Below are positions 16,846-25,143 of a stretch of 64,000 nucleotides of DNA, piece by piece. The DNA is from a virus. The notes below the pieces were generated by a model. That model made no database searches. It was not told where the DNA came from and was given only the letters and a program-made list of their open reading frames with translations. Position 1 is the first letter of the stretch, and every line of letters begins with the position of its first letter. Location of the stretch: the IMG/VR virus record IMGVR_UViG_3300036770_003657, positions 186,001 through 250,000 of that record; one strand, given 5' to 3'. Both the position numbers and the translations under genes were made by a program.

Positions 16846-17033
16846 GATAAATCCTTAAACATTTTTTTACGATTTGCTATACCTAAATGGTTGTCATATA
16901 TTTCCTTGGCACTTATCATCATGCAACTAGCCATCATAAGTAAGTCTTCTGTATTATCGCACATCATGACGGCTTTGTCAATAGGTTCGAACAGTTCTCT
17001 CATTCGTTTTAAATCTTGTTCTCTATCACGCAT
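16842..17033 (-). CDS. Small helical conserved phage protein
   Basis: 63 residues from MRDREQDLKRM. The open frame extends 18 codons further upstream, but that part overlaps the preceding gene and reads like non-coding leader, so the ATG at 17033 is preferred. The conserved stretch MMCDNTEDLLMMASCMM is followed by a basic tail (NRKKMFKDL). Unknown function. Confidence 0.65.
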   Translation of the reverse strand: MRDREQDLKRMRELFEPIDKAVMMCDNTEDLLMMASCMMISAKEIYDNHLGIANRKKMFKDLS

Positions 17034-17376
17034 CTTTAAGTTTCTTCCAAGTTCTATATTTTTCCAATTCCCGTATATAAGCATCATAGGCTTTTTTCAG
17101 TTTGGGAAATTCTTTTTCCAACTCTGGGTCACGCTCAGGTATCATTAATACTCTTTCAATAGTTTCCAATCTTTCTTCCAAGTCTCTACCGTTATGAACA
17201 ATTTTACCTTTAACTTCTAAACTAGCTGGGCTGTTATTAATTTTAATATGTTCGCCTAAACTATATCCACTGGCATTAGTAGTAGTATAAGTATAGCCAC
17301 TGGTGCTAGCACCGTTATTGGCAGCGATGTATACTTGATTAGGGTTGGAGTTTACGGGAAGCGAGGTATTGCTCAT
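17026..17376 (-). CDS. Conserved phage protein of unknown function
   Basis: 116 residues. A low-complexity Ser/Thr/Asn N-terminus (ASTSGYTYTTTNAS) precedes EHIKINNSPASLEVKGKIVHNGRDLEER and a helical, charged C-terminus (LKKAYDAYIRELEKYRTW). The SPASLEVKGKIVHNGRDL segment looks like a short beta repeat found in structural proteins. It overlaps the cupin-like gene by 38 bp. Unknown function. Confidence 0.65.
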   Translation of the reverse strand: MSNTSLPVNSNPNQVYIAANNGASTSGYTYTTTNASGYSLGEHIKINNSPASLEVKGKIVHNGRDLEERLETIERVLMIPERDPELEKEFPKLKKAYDAYIRELEKYRTWKKLKDA

Positions 17377-17824
17377 TAGGTATCCATTTATTCTTTACCA
17401 GGAATCCCCATTCTTTACGCTGTGGGCCTGGCATAAACAGCGTCCAACAAGTAATGTCTGGATCAAGTTCTATACGGTGATAACTACTGGCCTTACTAAA
17501 ACGAAAATGCCCTGCACCACGCCAATGTGCTATTTCGTTTACCTTACGACCTTGCTCATCAAACTGTGGGATCCATTCCCAATAGCCGCCTCTAAGTATA
17601 AAAGTAGCATAGGGCCAAGGATGATCGTGTACATCATCTGGATCACTCTTGAGGAATTTGTGTAGGAATATGTTAAATGGAAACCATTTACGATCTTTTA
17701 GGAAAACATAATAGCGTTCCAAATAAGGTTCCTCACTAACACGATCCAGTATGATACGCTTGCGTCCCATACGATCAAGTAAGTTTAAGAATTTATCTTT
17801 TAGGCGTTGGGTTATCATAGTCAT
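17339..17824 (-). CDS. Cupin-like protein
   Basis: 161 residues. A basic N-terminal helix is followed by DDVHDHPWPYATFILRGGYWE, whose HDHPW and turn look like the first cupin motif, and a later RFSKASSYHRIEL with a second His, as in cupin motif 2. Cupins include isomerases, dioxygenases and sugar-binding folds; the substrate is unclear. It lies near the glycosyltransferase gene. Confidence 0.6.
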   Translation of the reverse strand: MTMITQRLKDKFLNLLDRMGRKRIILDRVSEEPYLERYYVFLKDRKWFPFNIFLHKFLKSDPDDVHDHPWPYATFILRGGYWEWIPQFDEQGRKVNEIAHWRGAGHFRFSKASSYHRIELDPDITCWTLFMPGPQRKEWGFLVKNKWIPNEQYLASRKLQP

Positions 17825-18299
17825 CCTTGACCAAGGTATAAACGGTTGATAAATTTTCTAATGCTTTCTTAATAGCAGGATACTTTTTGGCCATATCCTG
17901 CATCTTATACCAAGCAGGCCAAGTGTCAACAAATTCCTCTTGTTGTGGCCAATGTATCTTAGTATAATCTGTACCTGTACCTAAAGCACCAATCTGGGCT
18001 GTATTTAAAGTAGCCCACTGACTAGTATCTAAAGGCTGTATTGTTATTAGATCATTAAATTGAGCACCTTCAATTGGTGCATTATATGTATAAGTTGGTG
18101 TAGGCCCATTTAAATCAATACCACTCAAAGTAATACTACTCAAATCAATTGCTTGTATTTGATCTGTGGTCAATGCAGGTATTTGCGTATTCATATTAAT
18201 CCAACTATTATCGCTACCAGCACTAATAGTTAGAGTTTCTGTAGCCGTAAAATCACTTAAGGTTATTGTATAAGGGCTGTGCTGAGAAGAATCGTTCAC
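17793..18299 (-). CDS. Conserved phage protein, GTG start
   Basis: 168 residues, starting at GTG (18299) behind an AAGGA ribosome site. The N-terminal part is Ser/Thr-rich and beta-type (YTITLSDFTATETLTI), like phage structural sequence. The C-terminal helical part (WYKMQDMAKKYPAIKKALENL, then YTLVKDDYDNP) resembles a conserved tail found in T4-like phage proteins. It overlaps the glycosyltransferase end by 47 bp. Function unknown. Confidence 0.65.
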   Translation of the reverse strand: MNDSSQHSPYTITLSDFTATETLTISAGSDNSWINMNTQIPALTTDQIQAIDLSSITLSGIDLNGPTPTYTYNAPIEGAQFNDLITIQPLDTSQWATLNTAQIGALGTGTDYTKIHWPQQEEFVDTWPAWYKMQDMAKKYPAIKKALENLSTVYTLVKDDYDNPTPKR

Positions 18300-19311
18300 T
18301 TAGTTGTTCCTTTTGTTGTTGTAATAGTTTCAACCTAGTACTGTAATTATCCATATGTTGTATAATAGTATAACATAATTTTTGACGATGTGTCAAATAA
18401 TACTCATAATTTTCAGTACATACTGATGGATATTTAAATGTATCAAAATACATTTCAGTATAACTTAGGCGATCTGGAACCAATGGGATAGCATCTAACA
18501 CCACACCCTCATAACAACTTATACCCAATGTTTCCTGTAGGTTAGCACTGAATACCATCTTAGCCTCACCTAATAATGTATGGTATTCGTGTTTAGTAAG
18601 ATTCAATTCTTGGCATACTACAAATTCGTATTGAGGCAAGTGTGTAGCAAGGTCTTTGAATATCTCTACCTGCTTCTCTGGTGTTATACGATGTGGGAAA
18701 AGAATTAGGTCACGCTTGGTTAATCCTTTATATGGAAGAAGCATAGTTTCCATATATTCCATTGGCCACCCAGATCGAATAACTTTGTTTTCATCGTAAT
18801 CAACTACATTATGTAATAAATTATGATCAAACATATTGATATGAAACTGTGTGGCAAAATAATTATGATCTATAGCATGAAAGAATGCTTTTTCGCTATG
18901 TCTCACCCACGGGGCATTACCAATAAGCCTGCCTAAAAAGTCTTGGGGATCATATGATCCAGCATGCCATAATGCGTGAATTCTTACAGGAATCTGTAAT
19001 AGTTCACTCATATATTTTAAGTTTATGATACCTGGGTGCCAAGCATCAGTAAAAATAAAATGGTCGCCAGGTGTGATGCGTCCCTCGCAAAACAATCTGC
19101 TAATTGTAGCGACTTGGTGAGACTTGTAGATATTAGTGCCGCCAAAATTAAGAAAGGCACCAGGAGTAGTGGCTTTAGGAATATCCTCTGGACCAACAAT
19201 AACTTCAACTTCATGTCCTAAACTCCGTAATTTTCTTGGTAGAGCACTTTTCCACTCGATGGTATATCGAGTGGAAACGCTTTCCAGATCAACCAGAAAT
19301 ATTTTGCTCAT
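18253..19311 (-). CDS. GT-B-type glycosyltransferase
   Basis: 352 residues from MSKIFLVDLES; the frame is open 36 codons upstream but that part overlaps the preceding gene in another frame. Two Rossmann halves are discernible: an N-terminal acceptor half and a C-terminal half with LILFPHRITPEKQ and the ExxxxxxxE signature (QETLGISCYEG) that binds the nucleotide sugar in GT4-like enzymes. It could glycosylate DNA, a virion protein or host surface glycans. Its place between queE/folE and queD/dpdA makes DNA or base modification one possibility. Confidence 0.82.
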   Translation of the reverse strand: MSKIFLVDLESVSTRYTIEWKSALPRKLRSLGHEVEVIVGPEDIPKATTPGAFLNFGGTNIYKSHQVATISRLFCEGRITPGDHFIFTDAWHPGIINLKYMSELLQIPVRIHALWHAGSYDPQDFLGRLIGNAPWVRHSEKAFFHAIDHNYFATQFHINMFDHNLLHNVVDYDENKVIRSGWPMEYMETMLLPYKGLTKRDLILFPHRITPEKQVEIFKDLATHLPQYEFVVCQELNLTKHEYHTLLGEAKMVFSANLQETLGISCYEGVVLDAIPLVPDRLSYTEMYFDTFKYPSVCTENYEYYLTHRQKLCYTIIQHMDNYSTRLKLLQQQKEQLSERFFSAQPLYNNLK

Positions 19312-19531
19312 TACGCTTTTTTCCAGTACGAGTCTGGTTATTGTATGGTCGCTTGGGCCGTTTACTGGCCAAGTACGCACTATACACTGGGCTGTTCTTA
19401 CGATAAAGTTCAGCCTCATTAAAGGGTGCTAGTTCCCAACGACACCAGTCATGATATGCTTCGAGGTCTTCGAAAATTTTAGTAACCTCTGGCTTCATAA
19501 CCAGATACTTGTTAAGCCAACTTGCTGCCAT
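19289..19531 (-). CDS. Small conserved phage protein
   Basis: 80 residues. WLNKYLVMKPEVTKIFEDLEAYHDWCRWE is followed by FNEAELYRKNSPVY and a strongly basic tail (KRPKRPYNNQTRTGKKRNE). It is preceded by an AGGAAG ribosome site. The basic tail suggests nucleic-acid or RNA-polymerase contact, but no function can be assigned. Confidence 0.65.
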   Translation of the reverse strand: MAASWLNKYLVMKPEVTKIFEDLEAYHDWCRWELAPFNEAELYRKNSPVYSAYLASKRPKRPYNNQTRTGKKRNEQNISG

Positions 19532-19564
19532 TTTTACTTCCTTTGTTTATGTTGATTAAAAAAA

Positions 19565-19942
19565 TTAAGGTTTATATTCAATAATGCCGTCTGATTCACC
19601 ATCTTCTGAAACAGTTATTTCATAGTATCTCTCTCCGTACTTGGGTAATAAATGATTTTCTAAAATATCAGTGGCAATCATTTCACAACTTTTATGATTC
19701 ATATTGCCACCTTGGATGAACTCAGCCAGTGCCCATTTTACTAAAAAGAATTCTAACTCTCTATCTAAATGGTTAACACTGATCTTTACTTCTACTTTGA
19801 ACATATGTCTATGTTCATTTTCTAAAAACTTAATTCTGGGATCAATACTGCCAGCATTAGGATAATAGTGAAAACCTTCAAACTCGGTTCTCACTCTAAT
19901 ATATGTCATCTTGCTAGGCCTAACATCTTGTTTAATAATCAT
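19565..19942 (-). CDS. queD: 6-carboxytetrahydropterin synthase-like (QueD family), divergent
   Basis: 125 residues. Zinc ligands fit H25 (EGFHYYP) and H44/H46 (NEHRHMF), and the C-terminal SCEMIATDI and VSEDGESDG match the distal QueD motifs. The Cys normally just before the HxH pair is not evident, so the catalytic set is divergent. QueD makes 6-carboxytetrahydropterin from dihydroneopterin triphosphate. Position in the folE-queE-dpdA operon supports the call. It overlaps the next gene by 4 bp. Confidence 0.75.
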   Translation of the reverse strand: MIIKQDVRPSKMTYIRVRTEFEGFHYYPNAGSIDPRIKFLENEHRHMFKVEVKISVNHLDRELEFFLVKWALAEFIQGGNMNHKSCEMIATDILENHLLPKYGERYYEITVSEDGESDGIIEYKP

Positions 19943-20136
19943 CGTAAACCTTGTATTAGTAGTTCAATTTCTTGTTGGTTTAAAAATAGGTTGTAGGTAC
20001 TAGTATTAGTTACAAGACCTTCCTTAACTGTTTCTTGTGCAAATTCGATATTATATAGAGTTTTAGGATTATCACAAGCACGTTTGGTCATTCTAATCCT
20101 ATATTCTGGCATATTCTTAATTAATATTTGGCTCAT
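19939..20136 (-). CDS. Small conserved phage protein
   Basis: 65 residues with a basic patch (YRIRMTKRACDNP) and a C-terminal helix (NQQEIELLIQGL). It is joined by 4-bp overlaps to queD and the upstream gene. No function recognised. Confidence 0.6.
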   Translation of the reverse strand: MSQILIKNMPEYRIRMTKRACDNPKTLYNIEFAQETVKEGLVTNTSTYNLFLNQQEIELLIQGLR

Positions 20137-20636
20137 ACTGGTGTATCTCCTTCGTATTCTTTCCAGTCTGTATATACCTCACGACTCATAAGATCGTGTA
20201 AGTAATGACACCATACTCCAGGGTTAGTGTCACCCCAAGTATTGTCGTCGATTTTTAATACTGCGTTATAGTTGTATAGTTTAATATATGGAATTTTTAC
20301 ACTGATCATAGGAATGAATCTATTACTCTCTGTAAAGCTCATTTCGTGAATTTCATCAGCATATTTTACATCAAAGTCAAGAGTGACCCAATAACCAATA
20401 TCTAATAAACCATTGATCATTTTACTCCAAGCACGCCAATCTTCAAGACTAACGGGTGTAAAACTTTGACTAGTGCCTAAATAGACGTGATCAAGGTTAT
20501 CTATTTTGCTAACTATTTCATCTACAGGTTTGACACCAACTACAAATAATGTTCTTTGGCCTTTCATTGGAGTATTTTCAACTTCAGTGCCAATAAAATA
20601 GTCTACTTGTTGTCTACCTTCTGTTCCTATGGCCAT
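20133..20636 (-). CDS. Conserved phage protein of unknown function
   Basis: 167 residues. Beta-rich segments (RTLFVVGVKPVDEI, HVYLGTS, GYWVTLDFDVKY, MISVKIPYIKLYNY) alternate with short helices, suggesting a single globular domain. It lies between queD and an alcohol-dehydrogenase-like gene with small overlaps. Because it sits in the modification operon it could take part in base modification, but no motif proves it. Confidence 0.65.
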   Translation of the reverse strand: MAIGTEGRQQVDYFIGTEVENTPMKGQRTLFVVGVKPVDEIVSKIDNLDHVYLGTSQSFTPVSLEDWRAWSKMINGLLDIGYWVTLDFDVKYADEIHEMSFTESNRFIPMISVKIPYIKLYNYNAVLKIDDNTWGDTNPGVWCHYLHDLMSREVYTDWKEYEGDTPV

Positions 20637-21505
20637 ACTATATAACCTCTGCCGTAATTTGTTGGTCTATCAGCACCATCTTTGAAAGCCTGCTGCCACT
20701 CTGTAGTCCTATTATACGCACGAGTCCAGAACCTGTCAACATTTAATTGACCTTCCTTTATCCATTTTACAGCATATTCCATACTTTGGTGGAATGTTTT
20801 ACTACGTGGGCTTGGACGTACAGTTGTTACGCAATTCCAAAGTAAATGATCTTCAGTTTGTTTACTAGTAGCCTTACCAACAGCATTAACCAATATGCCG
20901 TTTGTAGCTATGGGATAAAGATCCTCTCCTTTAAAATCCATAATCACATCGTATTCACCATCATAGGTACTTTTATGATCCTCACCAAACAGATCAGTAT
21001 GATGATTACCCAATACATTAATATCAAAATTAAAATTACTAATCTTTAGTGTAGTATATGCCACATAACTTAAAAATCCAGTACCATTAATCAGTAGTCT
21101 CCCACCTTCTTTACGTTTGAGATGATAGTAATATTGGTTTACGCTGTTTACTCCACAGGCCACAGGTTCAATGATATAGCGTGGATGTGCTTCTGGCACC
21201 TGTACATACTCTCCACCTCTTACATTATAGAAGTCAGCATAAGCAGGTTCACCTCTGGTTGCTACAAGGTCACCAACTTGTACATCATATACAAACTTAC
21301 CTACTTCTATGACTTCACCTAAACCTTCGTGTCCCTGCATACCTAATGGTAATGGACCAAAGTTGCCCTGCATCATATCAATATCACTACGACATACGCC
21401 GGTCATAATGCTACGCACACGAATACCTGTACTTGGAGTAGGTTCTAATGCTATACGTGTTTCAAAAAACTCACCGTTGCCGGTAGTGGCTAATAGTTTA
21501 TTCAT
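20627..21505 (-). CDS. Zinc-type alcohol dehydrogenase-like oxidoreductase (MDR superfamily)
   Basis: 292 residues, shorter than the usual 340-350. The N-terminal GroES-like fold has the zinc ligands TGVCRSD and GHEGLGEV, and YIIEPVACGVNSV matches the domain junction. The nucleotide-binding Gly loop is weak (LLINGTGFLSYVA). Such enzymes oxidise or reduce alcohols and sugars. It is adjacent to a Gfo/Idh-type oxidoreductase (4-bp overlap), so the two may act in sequence on a sugar or on a modified-base side chain. Confidence 0.82.
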   Translation of the reverse strand: MNKLLATTGNGEFFETRIALEPTPSTGIRVRSIMTGVCRSDIDMMQGNFGPLPLGMQGHEGLGEVIEVGKFVYDVQVGDLVATRGEPAYADFYNVRGGEYVQVPEAHPRYIIEPVACGVNSVNQYYYHLKRKEGGRLLINGTGFLSYVAYTTLKISNFNFDINVLGNHHTDLFGEDHKSTYDGEYDVIMDFKGEDLYPIATNGILVNAVGKATSKQTEDHLLWNCVTTVRPSPRSKTFHQSMEYAVKWIKEGQLNVDRFWTRAYNRTTEWQQAFKDGADRPTNYGRGYIVWP

Positions 21506-22395
21506 AATTTCTCGATTTTACTGTGTATCCAACTGTCCATAAAATATTGATTATCCCAAAACTCTTGGTTATTGATATTGTTTAGTGCTGTTTCAATCAT
21601 TGTTCTATAGGCACTTTCTGGACAAAGACCTAATGGAACAAAATGTTTATGTCCTGTAAATAATTGAAAGTGGATACCAATGTCAGCAGGGTTTAGGCTA
21701 CGCCAATCTGCTGTCAGTGTCCACATAGTTTCAGCACCAAGGAATCCTAGTCTACAATAGTCATCTACATTGTACACACCATCTGGATTGACCTTTCCAT
21801 AACTGGTATTTGTGAGGTCTGCCAAAGTCCAGCGTTGTTTTACATCTTTGCGGGTACGATCTGCGTCGTAATATTGTGGGTCCATAACGCACCAAATACT
21901 TAATAAGTGTGGCATAAGGTCACGGCTAACTCCACCCCAAGCAAGTTCACGGTTAGTAAACCAACTACCTGGACTTGGCACACGATCATCATTGATCCAA
22001 TTTACGTCAACTATAACACTGGCACTGGCCAAATGTTTTATTTCATCAATATTATCTCTATATTGATTATTCTTGACCATCATAATTCGTGTATTAGGGT
22101 GGCTTTCTACAAGTAAATCCCAAGCTTCACTGGTGGGTAATCCTGGTTTCTCAATAAACAATATACTAGTATGATCAACTACTTCAAGTGCTATAGTACC
22201 GTGTGTAAAGTTAGGTGTACAAATATGTGCTGTATCAAACTTATCATTGTCCTCTAGTGCTTGATTTAGACTAGTGTAATCAGCATGGCATAATGGGTTA
22301 GTATCTACAGTGACCACAGTATGTCCCATACTTTCCAATACATCCTTGTATAGTTGACCTATACCCATACCAATGACCAGACTAGTTTTGCTCAT
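21502..22395 (-). CDS. Gfo/Idh/MocA-family oxidoreductase
   Basis: 297 residues. An N-terminal Rossmann fold (SLVIGMGIGQLYKDVL, TVVTVDTN, TAHICTPNFTH) leads into FIEKPG, the conserved EKP lysine motif of the family; the C-terminal half supplies the substrate domain. Such enzymes act on sugars and inositols with NAD(P). In this operon it may work with the MDR dehydrogenase and the glycosyltransferase; this is inference. Confidence 0.85.
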   Translation of the reverse strand: MSKTSLVIGMGIGQLYKDVLESMGHTVVTVDTNPLCHADYTSLNQALEDNDKFDTAHICTPNFTHGTIALEVVDHTSILFIEKPGLPTSEAWDLLVESHPNTRIMMVKNNQYRDNIDEIKHLASASVIVDVNWINDDRVPSPGSWFTNRELAWGGVSRDLMPHLLSIWCVMDPQYYDADRTRKDVKQRWTLADLTNTSYGKVNPDGVYNVDDYCRLGFLGAETMWTLTADWRSLNPADIGIHFQLFTGHKHFVPLGLCPESAYRTMIETALNNINNQEFWDNQYFMDSWIHSKIEKL

Positions 22396-22636
22396 TTTTA
22401 CTGTCCTCGTATTTCATAAACATACGTGTCACAGGTTCCATTTCTTTAGCAAAATCATTAGGCATATGTATAGTCATCATTTCCAAATGATAATCAGTAG
22501 GGTAGTGCTTTAATAAATTCCTAGCACGTTCACGTACAACCTTTGGAACCTTTGGAGTCATAAGTGGACTAGTAAGTTCCATTAGAAACTTTCTAGTTTG
22601 AACAATATTACGATAGCGTTCGTCAGGCAGTGTCAT
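22382..22636 (-). CDS. BPSL0761-like small protein
   Basis: 84 residues. The pattern MTLPDERYRNI, then TPKVPKVVRERARNLLKHYP, matches a small family known in betaproteobacteria (BPSL0761 family) and in some phages. The role is unknown; the Arg-rich helix could contact nucleic acid. It overlaps dpdA upstream by 14 bp and the Gfo/Idh gene downstream by 14 bp. Confidence 0.75.
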   Translation of the reverse strand: MTLPDERYRNIVQTRKFLMELTSPLMTPKVPKVVRERARNLLKHYPTDYHLEMMTIHMPNDFAKEMEPVTRMFMKYEDSKNEQN

Positions 22637-24173
22637 CTTCTACTTCCATTTCTAAGGTTTCCAAGTTATCAATTTCGTCATCACTAAATTCACCTTCTTC
22701 TAATTGTACAGGATTATCCTCTACAAAGTCAAAGAATTTATTGAATAATGGTTTAAATGCTCTTGGACCACTATCCCCTCTAGTGCCAATAACTTGATCA
22801 TAAAATTTGCCAAAGTCATCTATAATTTCTAAAGCTACTTGTTTATTACTAGTAGAAAATACAGCATTCACTATATCTCTAAAATATGTTCTATCTATTT
22901 TTTCTTTAACTAACATAGCAGGACATATTCCAGCATCATATTGGCGGTTAGCTTCTTGTACAGCATTAATATGATGCCAAATATTGTGACACATCATTAT
23001 ACCGTAGCTAAAACTATCCCAACTTGTTTTATTACTTTGTCCAAACTTATTCAAGTCACCTGGGCCGTATACACATATGTCTCCAACTTGTATTTTATCC
23101 ATAGGTGGACTATTTTCAAATACTGGTAATATGCCATCCTGTACTACTGCGTCCTTATAGAACCTTTGATCATTTTTATATTTTTTGTCATCCAAACCAG
23201 CACTCATTCTATAGGTCCATTTTTTACGATCAATGGTTTCAGTTTGATAATAAATTTGACCATTAGCAGTGGCTAGGAAAGGACTGGCACAATCAAAAGT
23301 AATAGTAAAATTTGGATTATGATATTTTCTTACTGCTCTCTGTAGGTCAGTTAATAATACAGCCCATTCTAATTTACTGGTTCCAAGAAAGTGCATATAG
23401 TCTTGATAGCCTTTTTCTAAAAGACCATCAAACCTTAATGCTACAAGTCTCTTTAACACAAGGTGGATATCACACATATTTTGTCCACCCATAGCCCAAC
23501 CATTAAAATGTTCATTAGGATATTGTTTTGGGTCACTGTATTTTTTCATTTCCTGATACCAACGTTCTGCTTCGGTATGGTCTTCACCTTGTAGAACGTT
23601 CAGGAATTTACAATTACCATTACGATTACGTATAAAGTATTCGTTATTAATATGTGTGCCGGCTACAGCATCATCAAAGTCTTCAATTTTTGTTTTTTTA
23701 ACTGCTTCTTTAAAATTGCCAATCCAACTAGGAATATCTAAAATCATTCCATAGTCCATCAGCGTATCCATCCAAGTTAATACTTGATAACGCTTTTTAG
23801 CCGCTTTAGGACAATTTGGGTCTTTCCAATTGCCTTCCCATTTGCCCTTACCTATTTGGAAACCACCGCTATCACCAAGTACCCAACTTGTCTTACGATC
23901 ACGATTGCGAAACATATCCTCACGCCAACTTACTTTAGTCAAGTCTAAATTAGCGTGTCCAGCACTGTACAAACACCATTGATAATAAAACTCACCCTTT
24001 ACCGGGTCTAAAAAGTTCAAACTTTCCATACCATTACCAAAAGCTTTTGGTATACGAGCAGGATCTACATAGTTAAAATAACGCTGTTTACCTATAAAAG
24101 TAGCATAAAAGGTGCTAGTAGCTGGCAGAAACTTTGCATAATCTAGTTGGGTACTGGTTAAGTCTTTATTCAT
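22623..24173 (-). CDS. dpdA: DpdA-like DNA-guanine transglycosylase
   Basis: 516 residues. The tRNA-guanine transglycosylase fold is shown by GDSGGFQ with catalytic D101, WAMGGQN at about 226-232 and the nucleophile block ITFDCASP with D294. The C-terminal CxC..C..H zinc site of bacterial tRNA enzymes is not visible, and the tail is acidic instead, as in phage DpdA proteins that act on DNA. It would exchange guanine in DNA for a 7-deazaguanine. FolE, QueD and QueE in the same operon supply the precursor. QueC is not in the window. Confidence 0.9.
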   Translation of the reverse strand: MNKDLTSTQLDYAKFLPATSTFYATFIGKQRYFNYVDPARIPKAFGNGMESLNFLDPVKGEFYYQWCLYSAGHANLDLTKVSWREDMFRNRDRKTSWVLGDSGGFQIGKGKWEGNWKDPNCPKAAKKRYQVLTWMDTLMDYGMILDIPSWIGNFKEAVKKTKIEDFDDAVAGTHINNEYFIRNRNGNCKFLNVLQGEDHTEAERWYQEMKKYSDPKQYPNEHFNGWAMGGQNMCDIHLVLKRLVALRFDGLLEKGYQDYMHFLGTSKLEWAVLLTDLQRAVRKYHNPNFTITFDCASPFLATANGQIYYQTETIDRKKWTYRMSAGLDDKKYKNDQRFYKDAVVQDGILPVFENSPPMDKIQVGDICVYGPGDLNKFGQSNKTSWDSFSYGIMMCHNIWHHINAVQEANRQYDAGICPAMLVKEKIDRTYFRDIVNAVFSTSNKQVALEIIDDFGKFYDQVIGTRGDSGPRAFKPLFNKFFDFVEDNPVQLEEGEFSDDEIDNLETLEMEVEDDTA

Positions 24174-24366
24174 TAACTTCTTTCAAATAGTCTATATGCT
24201 GATTAATCAGCAATATTTTAATGCTAGTAGGATCAACGGCATTATTTCTTTCTATACTTAAATGAACCAGTACATTTTGTTTGTGGAGAGTCACTAGTGT
24301 ATCATTAATTAATGATACACAGTCCTTCAACATTTTTACTTGTTCTTTAATTTGAGGATCCATCAT
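24166..24366 (-). CDS. Small helical phage protein
   Basis: 66 residues, mostly helical (VKMLKDCVSLINDTLVTLHKQ). Lies between the sliding clamp and dpdA, overlapping both by 4-8 bp, so it is translationally coupled. No function recognised. Confidence 0.6.
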   Translation of the reverse strand: MMDPQIKEQVKMLKDCVSLINDTLVTLHKQNVLVHLSIERNNAVDPTSIKILLINQHIDYLKEVNE

Positions 24367-25097
24367 TTGCTCTGTGCTGGTAAGATATAGTTGTATTCGG
24401 CAATACCACTATCTACAGTAATCATCATAGCACCTTGGTCACTGATCTTCATAGTCATGTCACCGTCTAAGTTTAGAATACTAAGAACTTGTTGTACTGG
24501 CCAACTCCATTCTTGCTTAAGTTTACCTGTGACCTTAGGTTGAAAAACAAAACTACCTGCGTGAGTACTAGCATCTCCAAAGCTTACTACAAGGTCTTTA
24601 TTCTCCACTTTAACTTGGAAAATAGTTTCTTCATTATGAACTTGTGCCTGTAGCTTGAGCCGTTGTGTACTACTTAGGCTAGGTGTAAATTCAATATCCC
24701 AACTTGATCCTTTAAACTTTACACTTTTTAGTTTTTCATTAATGATTTGTGTACTCATAAACCTATAGTCATTAACATAGTCCCTATCTTCATTTTCAAA
24801 GTGTAAGCCTGTAGGAATATCTTCACCATTGCGATTACTGACCACTACGTCAATACTAGCGTTTTCTTTATACTCTGGATTTTTCAATAGTAAATTAAGT
24901 TTATCCAAGTTAGGCATACCAAATATACCTTGAAAATCACCTACTGGGTTATGTGTTTTAGCTGTTAAAATTACGCTACGATCTTCTGCCATACTTTCAA
25001 TAGTAGTATCTGTACCTTCACCTGTAATTTTTACTAAGGGTAAAAATCCTAAACTATGAGTATGTGTTACAATATCTGTTAAAATGTCTTTAATCAT
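24363..25097 (-). CDS. DNA polymerase sliding clamp (gp45-like)
   Basis: 244 residues (T4 gp45 is 228). The beta-strand/helix repeat pattern of a clamp is visible without catalytic motifs (SIDVVVSNRNGEDIPTGL, GDMTMKISDQGAMMITV). Position just downstream of the family B polymerase and beside other replication genes supports gp45. It forms a trimeric ring tethering polymerase and, in T4, also activates late transcription together with DsbA-type late functions. A perfect sigma-70 promoter lies directly upstream (25115-25143), so it can be expressed apart from the polymerase. Confidence 0.88.
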   Translation of the reverse strand: MIKDILTDIVTHTHSLGFLPLVKITGEGTDTTIESMAEDRSVILTAKTHNPVGDFQGIFGMPNLDKLNLLLKNPEYKENASIDVVVSNRNGEDIPTGLHFENEDRDYVNDYRFMSTQIINEKLKSVKFKGSSWDIEFTPSLSSTQRLKLQAQVHNEETIFQVKVENKDLVVSFGDASTHAGSFVFQPKVTGKLKQEWSWPVQQVLSILNLDGDMTMKISDQGAMMITVDSGIAEYNYILPAQSK

Positions 25098-25114
25098 TGT
25101 TATCTCCTTCGTTA

Positions 25115-25143
25115 ATTATATTTAGAAAAATGTTATTTGTCAA
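25115..25143 (-). promoter_or_regulatory. Consensus sigma-70 promoter for the sliding clamp gene
   Basis: On the minus strand TTGACA (25138-25143), a spacer of exactly 17 bp and TATAAT (25115-25120). Both hexamers are perfect. The -35 box overlaps the last codons of the DNA polymerase gene. The clamp ATG (25097) is 17 bp past the -10 box and is preceded by GGAG. Confidence 0.88.

Noticed and set aside
19312-19419. N-terminal extension of the glycosyltransferase frame
   Set aside because: It overlaps the preceding gene in another frame and is not fold-like; the ATG at 19311 gives a natural Rossmann start.
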